A DNA stretch of 64,000 nt from Betaproteobacteria bacterium HGW-Betaproteobacteria-16. Lineage in GTDB: Bacteria; Pseudomonadota; Gammaproteobacteria; Burkholderiales; Burkholderiaceae_C. Location of the stretch: assembly GCA_002840835.1 (NCBI GenBank), contig PHCQ01000005.1, positions 1-64,000 on the forward strand, in the 5' to 3' direction. This document shows positions 7,889-16,315 of the stretch, piece after piece. The notes beneath the pieces were generated by a model, which was given only the letters and a program-made list of their open reading frames with translations, ran no database searches and was not told the origin of the DNA. How positions within the stretch are numbered: position 1 is the first letter of the stretch; each line of letters starts with the position of its first letter. The position numbers and the translations under genes were made by a program.

Positions 7889-8203
7889 ATGAACATCCGT
7901 CTCACCCTTGTCACAGGTATTTCTGCACTGCTCTTGCTCACCGCGTCCGGCTGCGCTGTGACACGTGGTCAAGAAACAGTCGGCGCGTTTGTTGACGACA
8001 CCGTCATCACGACCCAGATCAAGGCTCGCTTCGCCGAAGACAAAACGGTTGCCGCGACCAGCATCGGGGTCGAAACGCTCAATGGCACGGTCATGTTGTC
8101 AGGTTTCGCGAAGAGCCTCAAAGAAAAGGAAACCGCTGAAGCCATCGCGCGCAAAGTCAACGGTGTGAAGGCTGTGAAGAATGAAATTGCCGTCCGGCCT
8201 TGA
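7889..8203 (+). CDS. BON-domain lipoprotein
   Basis: A 104-residue envelope protein. An N-terminal signal ends in the lipobox LTASGC (Cys22), so it should be lipidated and sorted to the outer membrane or periplasm. One BON domain fills residues 35-104 (ITTQIKARFAEDKTV, VETLNGTVMLSGFAKS, KVNGVKAVKNEIAV). AAAGGAG lies nine bases upstream of the ATG. Single-BON lipoproteins of this size are typical of betaproteobacterial stress loci. They probably help membrane integrity, by analogy with OsmY and DolP. Confidence 0.9.
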   Translation: MNIRLTLVTGISALLLLTASGCAVTRGQETVGAFVDDTVITTQIKARFAEDKTVAATSIGVETLNGTVMLSGFAKSLKEKETAEAIARKVNGVKAVKNEIAVRP

Positions 8204-8247
8204 GCCGTGCAGCCATTGTTTTGTACGTCCACTGAAAGGAAATTCAA

Positions 8248-8469
8248 ATGAACTGGGATCGCATCAAAGGAAACTGGAAGCAAGTCACGGGCAAGGTCAA
8301 GTCTGAGTGGGGCAAGCTCACCGATGACGATCTGGATGTCGTTGCCGGTCACCGCGACCAACTCGCCGGCAAGATTCAGGAGCGCTACGGCATAGCCAAG
8401 GACGAGGCTGAGAAGCAACTGGCCGCGTGGGAGCGAAAGGCAACCGACTCCTGGTTCACGAAGGGATAG
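8248..8469 (+). CDS. CsbD family stress protein
   Basis: A 73-residue hydrophilic protein. Its start MNWDRIKGNWKQVTGKVKS, then WGKLTDDDLDVVAGHRDQLAGK, is the canonical CsbD signature; the C-terminal half (EAEKQLAAWERKATDSW) is also family-typical. CsbD proteins are general-stress-induced and have no known enzymatic activity. AAAGGAA lies upstream of the ATG. The gene follows the BON lipoprotein by 44 bases and may be cotranscribed with it. Confidence 0.93.
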   Translation: MNWDRIKGNWKQVTGKVKSEWGKLTDDDLDVVAGHRDQLAGKIQERYGIAKDEAEKQLAAWERKATDSWFTKG

Positions 8470-9000
8470 GTCCGGATCGGGGTCGGCCGTTGCAGGGCAG
8501 GCGTCACTTGACCCCACTGTGGCTTGGCGGACCTGGCCTCGTCCGAAGATGTTCGGGACTGAGTGAGCACGTCCTCAATTCACCCATACCGAACACTGGG
8601 CCCGGCACTCAAGGCCCAGTCCGGTTGAGCGATGCTGCGAGTTGCAGGTGTCGCCCTCATGTCCCTGCAGAGGCTTGGATGCCCAACCTGCCCTGCCTCC
8701 CGCTGCCTGCGGCGCTGCCGAATGGGCTCACGATGCTGCACAGATACAAGAACAAGACGCGTCGCCAGACACCTGCCGACCTGAGCGGCGCTCACGCCGT
8801 GCTGGCCAACGCCCGAGACACGACGGGGGAAGTGCTCTCGCGACTCCGCACCGCAGAACACCACCTGGGAACTGGTGTGCGTGATCAACCACAACGAACG
8901 ACTGATCGGAGCGCTGACGCTTGCAGAATTGCTGGCGCTGCCTGAGACCCCCATGCAAATCCAGGTGGCCCGACGAAACCGAGTCCACGTTCAGCCTGGC
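8470..9000. other. Relic-containing gap after csbD
   Basis: No intact gene is seen. A perfect 8 bp stem ACTGGGCC / GGCCCAGT (8595-8620) may be a terminator for the BON-CsbD unit, although it lacks a T tract. The right half holds a CBS-domain remnant. A sharp junction to duplicated DNA occurs at 9001. Confidence 0.45.
8752..8963 (+). pseudogene. CBS-domain gene remnant
   Basis: One frame reads VLANARDTTGEVLSRLRTAE and, after a frame switch near 8860, WELVCVINHNERLIGALTLA then ELLALPETPM. This is the V..V(I)(D/N)...RLIG..(T/S)L..LL..P pattern of a CBS domain such as those of MgtE-type magnesium transporters or CBS stress proteins. Both ends of any parent gene are missing, and the frame is broken within the domain. 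The right end abuts the duplicated segment at 9001. Confidence 0.45.
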
Positions 9001-9221
9001 CGCGCTCCAGCGAATCGTCCAGGCCCGGCGCGACTGACCGGTCGGACGGCTGGCGTAACTCCTCGACCAGGGTCCGCAGAATCCCGAGCAGGCGCTGCCC
9101 GGCCTCCTCACCTTCCGTTGGCGAAGCATCGGCAGCAGCAGTTTCGCTCATCGAAGCGTTGACCATCCCTGCATTGCAGCGCAAGTGAAGTGGATCAAGG
9201 TTGAGAGGTGTCAATGACCGG
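9001..9221. repeat. 221 bp direct repeat, copy A (truncated acyl-ligase 5' end plus promoter)
   Basis: This segment aligns without gaps to 19016-19236, with about 15 mismatches by my count. On the minus strand it encodes the first ~50 residues of the acyl-AMP ligase's carrier domain (SETAAADASPTEGEE, LRTLVEELRQPSDR, GLDDSLERG) and then stops being homologous exactly at 9001. It therefore carries the promoter and start of a gene whose body is absent here. Confidence 0.8.
9201..9214 (-). promoter_or_regulatory. FNR/ANR-type box in repeat copy A
   Basis: TTGAGAGGTGTCAA is an exact TTGA-N6-TCAA site centred at 9207.5. On the minus strand TGCAAT (9178-9173) is exactly at class II -10 spacing, giving a start near 9166. 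The promoter now has only the truncated acyl-ligase start behind it. Confidence 0.5.
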
Positions 9222-9449
9222 TCGTTGGTTCAAGGCGAACACCACCAACCAAGGAGTCCAGCGATGACCGCCATTCAGGCCACGTCATCGACATCCGCTC
9301 CGGTGGTGCGGACAGTGTCGTCTTCGGTCCGCTGTGCGCTATCTGAGCCAGACGAGCGGGTAGCGGTGCGAAGCGCCACGCATCGATCACGAGGGGGCCG
9401 AAACGCCCGCGCCTGGCAGAGCAGGCGCACGACGTCCCGGCGGGGAGCT

Positions 9450-11474
9450 CTACCTGGCGTTCTTGCCCGGCTTGACGAGCACCTGCGTGGTGTAACTGGC
9501 GTCGATGCCGTCGACCGTCTGGCCGTCAACGATGACGCTGGCACGCCACTCCACCGTTGCCGGCGTCCTCGGGTCGGCGAGCCTGGCGGTCCAGCGGAAG
9601 CTGAACTTCCGCTTGCCGCCGGCGCGCAACTCACTGAACGCGGCCCGGAACTCGCTGCCATCGGTGCCTGTCAGCAAGACCTCGCCGGTGGCGGGTGCCG
9701 CAGCCTGCTTGTCGTTGGCGATGCTCAGCATCAGCGTCCGCGACTGGCCGTCCAGCACAGTCGTCGGGACCGCCAGGTTGGTGATCGACACGTCTGACAG
9801 GATCGGCACCGGCGCGCCCTGTGCCGTCGTGCTCGCCGTCCTCACCGTGCTCGCGGAAGCGTCGGTGTACGACATCGTGACGACAGTGCCTGGCAAGACG
9901 TTGCTGTAGGCGTCAGGCAGGATGGCTGCGAACACGCCACGATTCGGGCCCTGCTCAACCAGCGTGAGGTTGTCCTGCAGGCCACTGCTCGTGCTGATCC
10001 TGACGGTCACCGCTTCCGCAACCAGCGGATCCGTGTTCAGGTCCTTGTCACCGACGCGGGCCGTCAGCAAGCCGCCTATCGCGAAGGTGGGCTGAGGGTC
10101 CAACCGCACTGCGCCAACGGAACTCGAGTACACCAGCAGCGGATTGGGCTGCACCCCAACAAACATGGGCGCTGGGCTTCCGGAGGTATCGGCCGCCGGC
10201 GTCACGCGGATCGTGAAGGTGTTGTTGGCCGTGGTCGGGAAGGTTGCCACGTCGCCGATGCGCACCACGTAATTCAGGCCGACGTTGACCAGATCGTCAA
10301 TCACGCCCGAGGTATACGAGAGGTTCGCACCCATCGCCTGGATCTCGGTAGCCGGAATCGCCGCGAACGACTCCCGTGCTCCGCGCATCCAGCCCAAGCC
10401 GCCTGTCGCCGGGTTGTAGCCATACCAGGCCACCAGCGCCGCATCGGTGTCGGGATTGCCGTCGTCGTCGAAGAAGATGCCGGTGGGCAGCATGCTGTTG
10501 GGTAACCAGGGCCCGAACTGTGCTGAGGCGGCGCCGATGCCCGTCGGCACGTTGGGGTAGTCACTGGGCAGCGGCCGCGTGGCAGTGAGCGTGTCGGTCA
10601 GCGGCTGGTCGCCCGCCACGTACTCGTCGATGTAGAAGCCGGCGCGTGTGTCCGGGTCGAAGAAGCCGACCTCGCCGGTGTGTTTGTCCACCGGCCCGAA
10701 CAACCCGGCTGAGAAGGTGGCGAGTTGCGTCGGGCTCCACAGATTCGATGGCACAGCGATGTTCAGATGTTCCGTTGCGCCGACTGCGCTGGCGCGCTGG
10801 AAGGCGTCGCCGACACCGAAGCCGACTTCGACCTTGAAGCCCGCCAGGCGCCTGCCGGTCCAGTTGTTGATCTTCTGGTACATCTCATAGGTGCGCTCCC
10901 CGGCTTCGGGCGCGACGTTGAACACGAGGTCGATACTTTCGGAGCCCTGGCCATCCACCGTGGAGGGCAACATCGCCACCTTGAAGCGCTTGTGGGTCTG
11001 GAACGGGCTGCTACAGACCACCTGCCTCGGCTCTGCCGAATCCAGGTAATGGTCCTTCAGGTAGGACGTCGCCATGATGCAGTTGGCGGGCTTGTCCTGC
11101 TTGGCGTTTGGGTCGTCGTTGACGATCTTGATGCCTGCGGGCTCGCCCACTGGCCAGTCTTTGGCCAGCACGATGCCCATCATCGTCCCGATGCGGTCGA
11201 ACATGTTGGCCTGGTAGGTGAAGTCAGAGTCGGAGCCGAATAGGTAGGCGCCCGTCACCGGGTCGAACCGGCTGCCCGTGCCGTTCAGCAGCACCTTCAC
11301 GTTGCCGAGGTTCCAGCCGCCGAAGCCCGGCGCACCGGACGCGGAAGGCACCGAGATGATCTTCCCTGCGTAAGCGGACCCCGCCAGTCCGAGGATGGCT
11401 GCCGCCAACACGCTGCTGGTCCAGCGCCGAACGTTGCCCGTGTGTCGCGTCGTGTCTTGATTCTTCTTGGTCAC
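9450..11474 (-). CDS. Large secreted protein, choice-of-anchor-F-like
   Basis: A 674-residue exported protein. GTG at 11474 is preferred because AGGAG precedes it by eight bases and a typical signal peptide follows (basic TRHTGNVRR, hydrophobic SSVLAAAILGLAGSAYA, cleavage after AYA). The mature start GAPGFGGWNLGNVKVLLNGT and internal patches such as GIFFDDDGNPDTDAALVAWY and FDPDTRAGFYIDEY resemble the 'choice-of-anchor F' extracellular family. The C-terminal third (from about 480) looks like beta-sandwich domains with ARVGDKDLNTDP and GPNRGVFAA. I see no C-terminal sorting motif or transmembrane anchor. Function unknown; a surface or matrix role is possible. It lies behind an FNR-type promoter and a small secreted-peptide frame. 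Confidence 0.65.
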   Translation of the reverse strand: MTKKNQDTTRHTGNVRRWTSSVLAAAILGLAGSAYAGKIISVPSASGAPGFGGWNLGNVKVLLNGTGSRFDPVTGAYLFGSDSDFTYQANMFDRIGTMMGIVLAKDWPVGEPAGIKIVNDDPNAKQDKPANCIMATSYLKDHYLDSAEPRQVVCSSPFQTHKRFKVAMLPSTVDGQGSESIDLVFNVAPEAGERTYEMYQKINNWTGRRLAGFKVEVGFGVGDAFQRASAVGATEHLNIAVPSNLWSPTQLATFSAGLFGPVDKHTGEVGFFDPDTRAGFYIDEYVAGDQPLTDTLTATRPLPSDYPNVPTGIGAASAQFGPWLPNSMLPTGIFFDDDGNPDTDAALVAWYGYNPATGGLGWMRGARESFAAIPATEIQAMGANLSYTSGVIDDLVNVGLNYVVRIGDVATFPTTANNTFTIRVTPAADTSGSPAPMFVGVQPNPLLVYSSSVGAVRLDPQPTFAIGGLLTARVGDKDLNTDPLVAEAVTVRISTSSGLQDNLTLVEQGPNRGVFAAILPDAYSNVLPGTVVTMSYTDASASTVRTASTTAQGAPVPILSDVSITNLAVPTTVLDGQSRTLMLSIANDKQAAAPATGEVLLTGTDGSEFRAAFSELRAGGKRKFSFRWTARLADPRTPATVEWRASVIVDGQTVDGIDASYTTQVLVKPGKNAR

Positions 11475-11533
11475 TGCTCTCGCTCCTGATGGATGTGTGG
11501 TCGTGTTCTGATGTTCTGCTCTCCGAAGCGATG

Positions 11534-11647
11534 TCAAGGTGCCTGGATGCGACTGATGTATTCATCAAAAACGGCAGGCTGGGCCATCGCGGCGCCTCCA
11601 CAGCAGGCAAAGGCAAGTGCAAGAAGTCTTTTCTGGAGAGTGATCAT
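11534..11647 (-). CDS. 37-residue secreted peptide, putative
   Basis: This short frame has every feature of a signal peptide: MITLQKRLLALAFACCGGAA with cleavage after AMA, leaving a 15-residue mature peptide starting QPAVFDEYIS. It sits 63 bases downstream of a well-formed FNR-type promoter on the same strand and about 60 bases before the large secreted protein. No Shine-Dalgarno is visible, so it may be poorly translated, a decayed gene start, or an upstream regulatory frame. No family recognised. Confidence 0.45.
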   Translation of the reverse strand: MITLQKRLLALAFACCGGAAMAQPAVFDEYISRIQAP

Positions 11648-11682
11648 GGTGTGGCTTCTGTGGTGGTTGGGCGAGCTATTGC

Positions 11683-11758
11683 GGTTCGCACAGGGAATTC
11701 GTGCGAACCTGCAGTCATGCTAGAACCCACGCCATCTGGACCCATTGAGGCCGCTCAA
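11683..11758 (-). promoter_or_regulatory. FNR-type class II promoter with 5' stem-loop
   Basis: Reading the minus strand: TTGAGGCCGCTCAA (11758-11745), then TAGCAT (11722-11717) at exactly class II -10 spacing, predicting a start at 11710. Immediately after it comes a perfect 9 bp hairpin GGTTCGCAC / GTGCGAACC (11709-11701 and 11691-11683, 9-base loop). A hairpin at the very 5' end commonly protects mRNA from decay. The rest of 11475-11953 holds only the small secreted-peptide frame. Confidence 0.6.
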
Positions 11759-11953
11759 TCGGAACCAACCATTTCAGAACGCCGCGGCTCTGAAGAACCC
11801 CGGGCGAGCGATACACATGCACGTCAACCTAGGCTACATGTGCATTGGTTGCCACTTTCAGGGAGCTGTCCGGGAGCTTTGCAGGTGCACGCCCTGGGCA
11901 CGCTTCAGGACCTTTTCAGCTTCACTCGAAGGCCCGATCCAATGCAACGCCAG

Positions 11954-13774
11954 TTATTCTTCATGGGGCCTGGCTCTTCTGGATCGTGCCCTCATGATCC
12001 CGGATTCGCCGGGCATGTCGTGCACGTAGGTACCCGGTGCGGGCACGGGGCGTCCGTTCAATTGCAGGCCCATCACCGGCCGAGCCTTGACGCGTCGTGA
12101 GGACTGTGTAGCCAGCCAGCTTTGCCAGTGTGGCCACCAGGAGCCCGCGTGGACCTGTGCTTTCGCGTGCCATGCCATCGGGTCGACGGGCGCTTGCCGC
12201 GCCACCCAGTGGCCGATCCGGTAGCCTGCTTCAGGATGGGCCATGGGGCCGGTGGGCGGGTTGACAATGCCGACATTGTGCCCACCGCTGCTCAGCACGA
12301 ACTGGGCAGGCGTCTGGGTCAGCCGCAGGATCTGGTAGACCGAGGTCCAGGGCGAGACGTGATCGCGTTCCGTTGCCACCACGTAAAGTGGCGCGCGTAT
12401 GGCGTCCAGGTGAACCGGCTCTCCTTTCACACGGTAGCGTCCCTCTGCCAGATCGTTGTGCAGGTACAGGCGGCGCAGGTATTCGCTGTGCATGCGTGCG
12501 GGCAGGCGCGTGGCATCGGCGTTCCAGGCGCGCAGCGGCGTCACAGGCGTGTGTGCCCCCATCAGGTATTCGTGCACCAGCTTGGACCAAACCAGATCTT
12601 TGGAGTTGATCAGTTGGAAGGCACCCGCCATGCGTTGGCCGTCCAGGTAGCCGTGTTCGGCCATCACGTCTTCCAGAAAGGCGATCTGGCTTTCGTCGAT
12701 GAACAGGCCCAGTTCACCTGGTTCCTGAAAGTCCACCTGAGCCGCCAACAGCGACACGCTCTTGAACGGGTGTTCGCCCCGCGCGCCGAGCAGCGCGGCT
12801 GCCATGGCCAACAGCGTGCCACCCAGGCAGTAGCCGGTGGCGTGCACGCCCGTGCCCGGGCAGCGCTCCTGCACCGCGTGTATCGCGTCCAGCACGCCAT
12901 GCTGAAGGTAGTCATCCATACCGAGCGCCGCGTCCCCGCTGTCGGGGTTGCGCCAGGAAACCATGAACACCGTGTGTCCCTGGGCAACGAGGTGGCGCAC
13001 CAGCGAGTCTTCGGGCGTGAGGTCGAGGATATAGAACTTCATGATCCACGACGGCACGATCAGCACCGGCTCGCGGTACACCGTGGGCGTGGCAGGCTCG
13101 TACTGGATCAGCTCGATCAGGTGGTTGCGCATCACCACCTTGCCGGGTGTGAGTGCCAGTTCGCGACCGGGCGCAAAGGCCTCAAGACCGCGTGCCTTGC
13201 CATCCGTGGCCACCGCGAGCGCGTCACGTGCCAGATTGTTGACGCCGTTGACGAGGTTCGTACCACCCGTGCGCATCGTTTCCTGCAGCACCTGCGGATT
13301 GGTGAGGGGGAAATTGGACGGAGAGAGCATGTCCAGCCACTGTCGCGCCATGAATGCCGTGACCTCCTGATGGTGGCGCGAAACGCCGCGCACGCCCTGT
13401 GTGGCCTCGGCCCACCATTGCTGCTGCAGCAGGAACCCCTGAGCCAGCGCGTTGAACGGCAACGCCTGCCATTCGGGCCGGCTGAACCGTTTGTCCTGCG
13501 GCGCGGGTGTCACGCAGTCCTCGCAGCGCCCCAGCGAGACGCCCCAGAGGTAATGCAGCCAGGACTGTGTCTTGTGCACACCGCTGGCGAACAGTTCAGA
13601 CTGTTTGGTTGGTGAAACCAGCAGGTGAAGCCACCAGTCCGTGGACGCCATGGCGAGCGAGGCAGGCGACAGGCCGTTGGCCATGCGGGCCAGCCACAGC
13701 TTGAGCGGCACATCGATGGGCGGTGGTCCGTGCGGAGGGGCAGGGGATGGGTCAGATGTGGTGGGTCGGTGCAT
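11954..13774 (-). CDS. phaC: Class I polyhydroxyalkanoate synthase
   Basis: A 606-residue PHA synthase that polymerises (R)-3-hydroxyacyl-CoA at the surface of PHA granules. An N-terminal domain (about 1-230) includes the PhaC_N block NPQVLQETMRTGGTNLVNG. The alpha/beta-hydrolase core carries the lipase-like box GYCLGG with nucleophile Cys316, the aspartate segment ATERDHVSPW and the histidine segment SSGGHNVGIVNPP. The length fits class I, so no PhaE or PhaR partner is needed. The ATG at 13774 (MHRPTTSD) was chosen; an in-frame ATG at 13924 with AGGAAG upstream is an alternative that would add 50 unconserved residues and run through the FNR-type sites. It is divergent from the phasin gene. 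Confidence 0.92.
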   Translation of the reverse strand: MHRPTTSDPSPAPPHGPPPIDVPLKLWLARMANGLSPASLAMASTDWWLHLLVSPTKQSELFASGVHKTQSWLHYLWGVSLGRCEDCVTPAPQDKRFSRPEWQALPFNALAQGFLLQQQWWAEATQGVRGVSRHHQEVTAFMARQWLDMLSPSNFPLTNPQVLQETMRTGGTNLVNGVNNLARDALAVATDGKARGLEAFAPGRELALTPGKVVMRNHLIELIQYEPATPTVYREPVLIVPSWIMKFYILDLTPEDSLVRHLVAQGHTVFMVSWRNPDSGDAALGMDDYLQHGVLDAIHAVQERCPGTGVHATGYCLGGTLLAMAAALLGARGEHPFKSVSLLAAQVDFQEPGELGLFIDESQIAFLEDVMAEHGYLDGQRMAGAFQLINSKDLVWSKLVHEYLMGAHTPVTPLRAWNADATRLPARMHSEYLRRLYLHNDLAEGRYRVKGEPVHLDAIRAPLYVVATERDHVSPWTSVYQILRLTQTPAQFVLSSGGHNVGIVNPPTGPMAHPEAGYRIGHWVARQAPVDPMAWHAKAQVHAGSWWPHWQSWLATQSSRRVKARPVMGLQLNGRPVPAPGTYVHDMPGESGIMRARSRRARPHEE

Positions 13775-13807
13775 GCCGCCATGTTCCGGCACACGCCGCA
13801 GGACCCC

Positions 13808-13875
13808 TTGAGCCACATCAAGGTCGCTGCGGATTGCTGCACCTGCACAAGTCGCCCGGCATTGATGCGGGTCAA
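13808..13875. promoter_or_regulatory. Two FNR/ANR-type boxes between phaC and phasin
   Basis: TTGAGCCACATCAA (13808-13821) and TTGATGCGGGTCAA (13862-13875) are both exact TTGA-N6-TCAA sites. From the second, CATCAT (13898-13903) stands at class II -10 spacing and predicts a phasin transcript from 13910, 42 bases before its ATG. Toward phaC, AGCAAT (13838-13833) is within one base of the class II position. The paired sites suggest coordinated control of both genes. Confidence 0.65.
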
Positions 13876-13951
13876 CGCCAGAGACGGCGCTCACCTCCAT
13901 CATGATCAATTGCACCACCTTCATTCACTTCCTGACGAAAAGGACACGACC

Positions 13952-14419
13952 ATGGCCACCAGACGACACACCAACACCGCGGCGATGGCGTCAGCCGAAG
14001 TTGGCGCAGGGAATCCTGCGTTTGAGCTGCCGCGCCAGCAACTGACGCTCTTGACCGAAAGCGCCTGCGCCATGTTCCAGGGCTTCGAAGCGATGCGCCG
14101 CATTCAGGAAAAGGCGGCACATGAAGCGTTGGCGCACTACACGAACGCCGCGAAAAGGCTGAAAGAGGCGAACGATCCCGCGCAATTGCTGGAGATCCAG
14201 GCCGATCTGATGCGTTTCGACCTCGATGGCGCCACGCGGTACTGGCGACAGATTGGTGCGGTGGTGGTGGACATGCAGCAAGACATGGTCGGCCGTCTGG
14301 GCCACGCGGTCGAGACCGACAAGCTCGCGCGCGTTGCAGCGCCCAACGACGACCTGCAAGCGCTGACGAACTCCTGGATGGCGTTCCTCAATGGCAACCA
14401 GCGTTCATTGACCTCCTGA
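13952..14419 (+). CDS. phaP: Phasin
   Basis: A 155-residue phasin-family granule-associated protein. Almost wholly helical and amphipathic, with the family core around QLTLLTESACAMFQGFEAMR, EKAAHEALAHYTNAAKRLKE and ANDPAQLLEIQADLMRFDLD. The last of these matches the (P/N)xxLxxLQxxxx(F) phasin motif. Phasins coat PHA granules and help chaperone PhaC. GAAAAGG precedes the ATG. It is divergent from phaC and shares the FNR-type control region. A decayed copy of residues 52-84 lies at 19235-19333. Confidence 0.88.
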   Translation: MATRRHTNTAAMASAEVGAGNPAFELPRQQLTLLTESACAMFQGFEAMRRIQEKAAHEALAHYTNAAKRLKEANDPAQLLEIQADLMRFDLDGATRYWRQIGAVVVDMQQDMVGRLGHAVETDKLARVAAPNDDLQALTNSWMAFLNGNQRSLTS

Positions 14420-14431
14420 GCGGGTTTTTGC

Positions 14432-14459
14432 GCTGCCACCAACCACTCAAGGTGGCGGC
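14432..14459 (+). promoter_or_regulatory. Hairpin overlapping the ftsH ribosome-binding region
   Basis: GCTGCCACC (14432-14440) pairs with GGTGGCGGC (14451-14459), one G-U pair included, around a 10-base loop. The right arm carries the only purine-rich SD-like stretch (AAGGTGG) before the ftsH ATG at 14468. A closed stem would hide it, so temperature- or structure-dependent translation is possible; a weak terminator for phaP is the alternative. Confidence 0.3.
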
Positions 14460-14467
14460 CCATCTTC

Positions 14468-16300
14468 ATGCAAAACAAGCCCACCTGGACCTTTGCTTAC
14501 TGGTTCATTGCCCTGCTGCTGCTGGTGACGTTCCAGGACCTGTGGCGGTCCACGACGCAGGTCGAGGCCGTGCCCTACAGTGAATTCGAGAAAGCATTGC
14601 AGGATGGTCGCGTTGCCCAGGTCACCATCTCTGACCAGCGCATCACCGGTCAGCTGAAGACGCCTGAAGGACGCAAGACGGCGCTGGTGGCCAATCGTGT
14701 TGAGCCTGAACTGGCCGAGCGCCTGGAGCGCTGGGAGGTCCCTTACACGCGTGTCGTCCAGAGCACGCTGCTGCGCGACCTGATGTCCTGGGTGTTGCCT
14801 GCCCTTCTGTTTTTCGGCCTGTGGGTTTTCCTGCTGCGCCGCTTCGCCGGCCAGCAAGGCATGGGCAGCTTCATGTCCATTGGCAAGAGCAAGGCAAAGG
14901 TCTACATCCAGACCGACACCGGTGTGACCTTTGCCGATGTGGCCGGCGTCGATGAGGCGAGGCAGGAGCTGGAAGAAGTGGTGGACTTTCTTCGACATCC
15001 GCTGGAATACGGCCGCCTGGGCGCGCACATACCCAAGGGCGTGCTGCTGGTCGGCCCGCCCGGCACGGGCAAGACGCTGCTGGCCAAGGCGGTGGCCGGC
15101 GAGGCGAAGGTGCCCTTCTTCTCGATCTCGGGCAGCGAGTTCGTCGAGATGTTTGTCGGCGTCGGCGCGGCGCGGGTGCGAGACCTGTTCGAGCAGGCAC
15201 GCGCCAGGGCTCCGGCCATCATCTTCATCGACGAGCTCGACGCGCTGGGTCGCGCGCGCGGCGCCTTTCCCGGCCTGGGCGGACATGACGAGAAGGAGCA
15301 GACGCTCAACCAGCTGCTGGCGGAAATGGACGGCTTTGATGCCTCGGTGGGACTCATCATCCTGGCCGCAACCAACCGGCCCGAGATTCTCGACCCGGCG
15401 TTGCTGAGGGCCGGGCGCTTCGACCGTCAGGTGCTGGTCGACCGGCCAGACAAAAAGGGCCGGCTGGACATCTTGCGCGTGCATGTGCGCAAGGTGAAGC
15501 TGGACCCGGCGCTGCAGCTGGACGAGGTGGCCGCGCTGACGCCGGGATTCACCGGTGCCGACCTCGCCAACTTGGTCAACGAGGCGACACTGGCCGCCAC
15601 GCGGCGCAAAGCCGATCACGTGACACTGGCGGACTTCACTGTCGCGGTCGAACGCATCGTTGCGGGACTTGAACGGCGCAACCGCGTGCTCAACCCTGAA
15701 GAGCGCAAAACCGTGGCCTACCACGAGATGGGGCATGCGCTGGTCGCGCTGGCACTGCCGAGCGGCGATGCAGTGCACAAGGTCTCGATCATCCCGCGCG
15801 GCATCGGCGCGCTCGGCTACACCATCCAGCGCCCGACCGAAGACCGCTACCTGATGACACGCAAGGAGCTGGAACGCAAGATCGCCGTGCTGCTGGGCGG
15901 GCGCGCCGCCGAGAAACTGGTGTTTGGCGAGCTCTCCACGGGCGCGGCCGATGACCTGGCCAAGGCCAGCGACATCGCGCGCGATATGGTCAGCCGCTAC
16001 GGCATGGACGAAGGTCTGGGCTATGTCGCTCTGGAGGCACAGCGTTCGACCATGCTGGACGTGCCTGCCGCACTCCAGCAGAGCGGCCCAGTCTTGTCAG
16101 AGCGAACGCGCCAGCGGGTCGATGAGGCCATCCGCACCATCGTCATGGCCGCCTTCGAGCACGCCACCACCGTCCTCGACAACAACCGCGCTGTACTCGA
16201 ACGTGGCGCGCAGGCGCTGCTCGCGCAGGAGACACTGGATGAGAGGTCCATCAGTGAGCTGAAGGCCGATCTGCAGCGTGACCAGGTCGATCGACGTTAG
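14468..16300 (+). CDS. ftsH: ATP-dependent zinc metalloprotease FtsH
   Basis: A 610-residue membrane AAA+ protease. Two transmembrane segments (about 8-25 and 103-122) flank a short periplasmic domain. The AAA module has Walker A GPPGTGKT (about 196-203), Walker [13 protein letters not shown] and the second region of homology [20 protein letters not shown]. The protease domain has the zinc site HEMGH (419-423) and the downstream acidic ligand region [14 protein letters not shown]. It degrades membrane and short-lived proteins. The short C-terminus and its place in a stress locus suggest this is an accessory FtsH rather than the housekeeping copy usually found beside rlmE/ftsJ (inference). It ends 15 bases from the convergent acyl-ligase gene. 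Confidence 0.92.
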   Translation: MQNKPTWTFAYWFIALLLLVTFQDLWRSTTQVEAVPYSEFEKALQDGRVAQVTISDQRITGQLKTPEGRKTALVANRVEPELAERLERWEVPYTRVVQSTLLRDLMSWVLPALLFFGLWVFLLRRFAGQQGMGSFMSIGKSKAKVYIQTDTGVTFADVAGVDEARQELEEVVDFLRHPLEYGRLGAHIPKGVLLVGPPGTGKTLLAKAVAGEAKVPFFSISGSEFVEMFVGVGAARVRDLFEQARARAPAIIFIDELDALGRARGAFPGLGGHDEKEQTLNQLLAEMDGFDASVGLIILAATNRPEILDPALLRAGRFDRQVLVDRPDKKGRLDILRVHVRKVKLDPALQLDEVAALTPGFTGADLANLVNEATLAATRRKADHVTLADFTVAVERIVAGLERRNRVLNPEERKTVAYHEMGHALVALALPSGDAVHKVSIIPRGIGALGYTIQRPTEDRYLMTRKELERKIAVLLGGRAAEKLVFGELSTGAADDLAKASDIARDMVSRYGMDEGLGYVALEAQRSTMLDVPAALQQSGPVLSERTRQRVDEAIRTIVMAAFEHATTVLDNNRAVLERGAQALLAQETLDERSISELKADLQRDQVDRR

Positions 16301-16315
16301 CCGTTGGAAGGAGAT

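Noticed and set aside
9264-9449. Good ribosome site and start (MTAIQATSSTSAPVV) that could be the beginning of an ATP synthase beta-like gene
   Set aside because: Resemblance is limited to the leader and first codons; the following residues do not match, so it was not annotated.
11646-11723. Plus-strand 25-codon hydrophobic frame (MVWLLWWLGELLRF...) with GGAGAG upstream
   Set aside because: It lies opposite the signal-peptide frame and over the 5' hairpin of the minus-strand FNR-type promoter, and nothing precedes it as a promoter.
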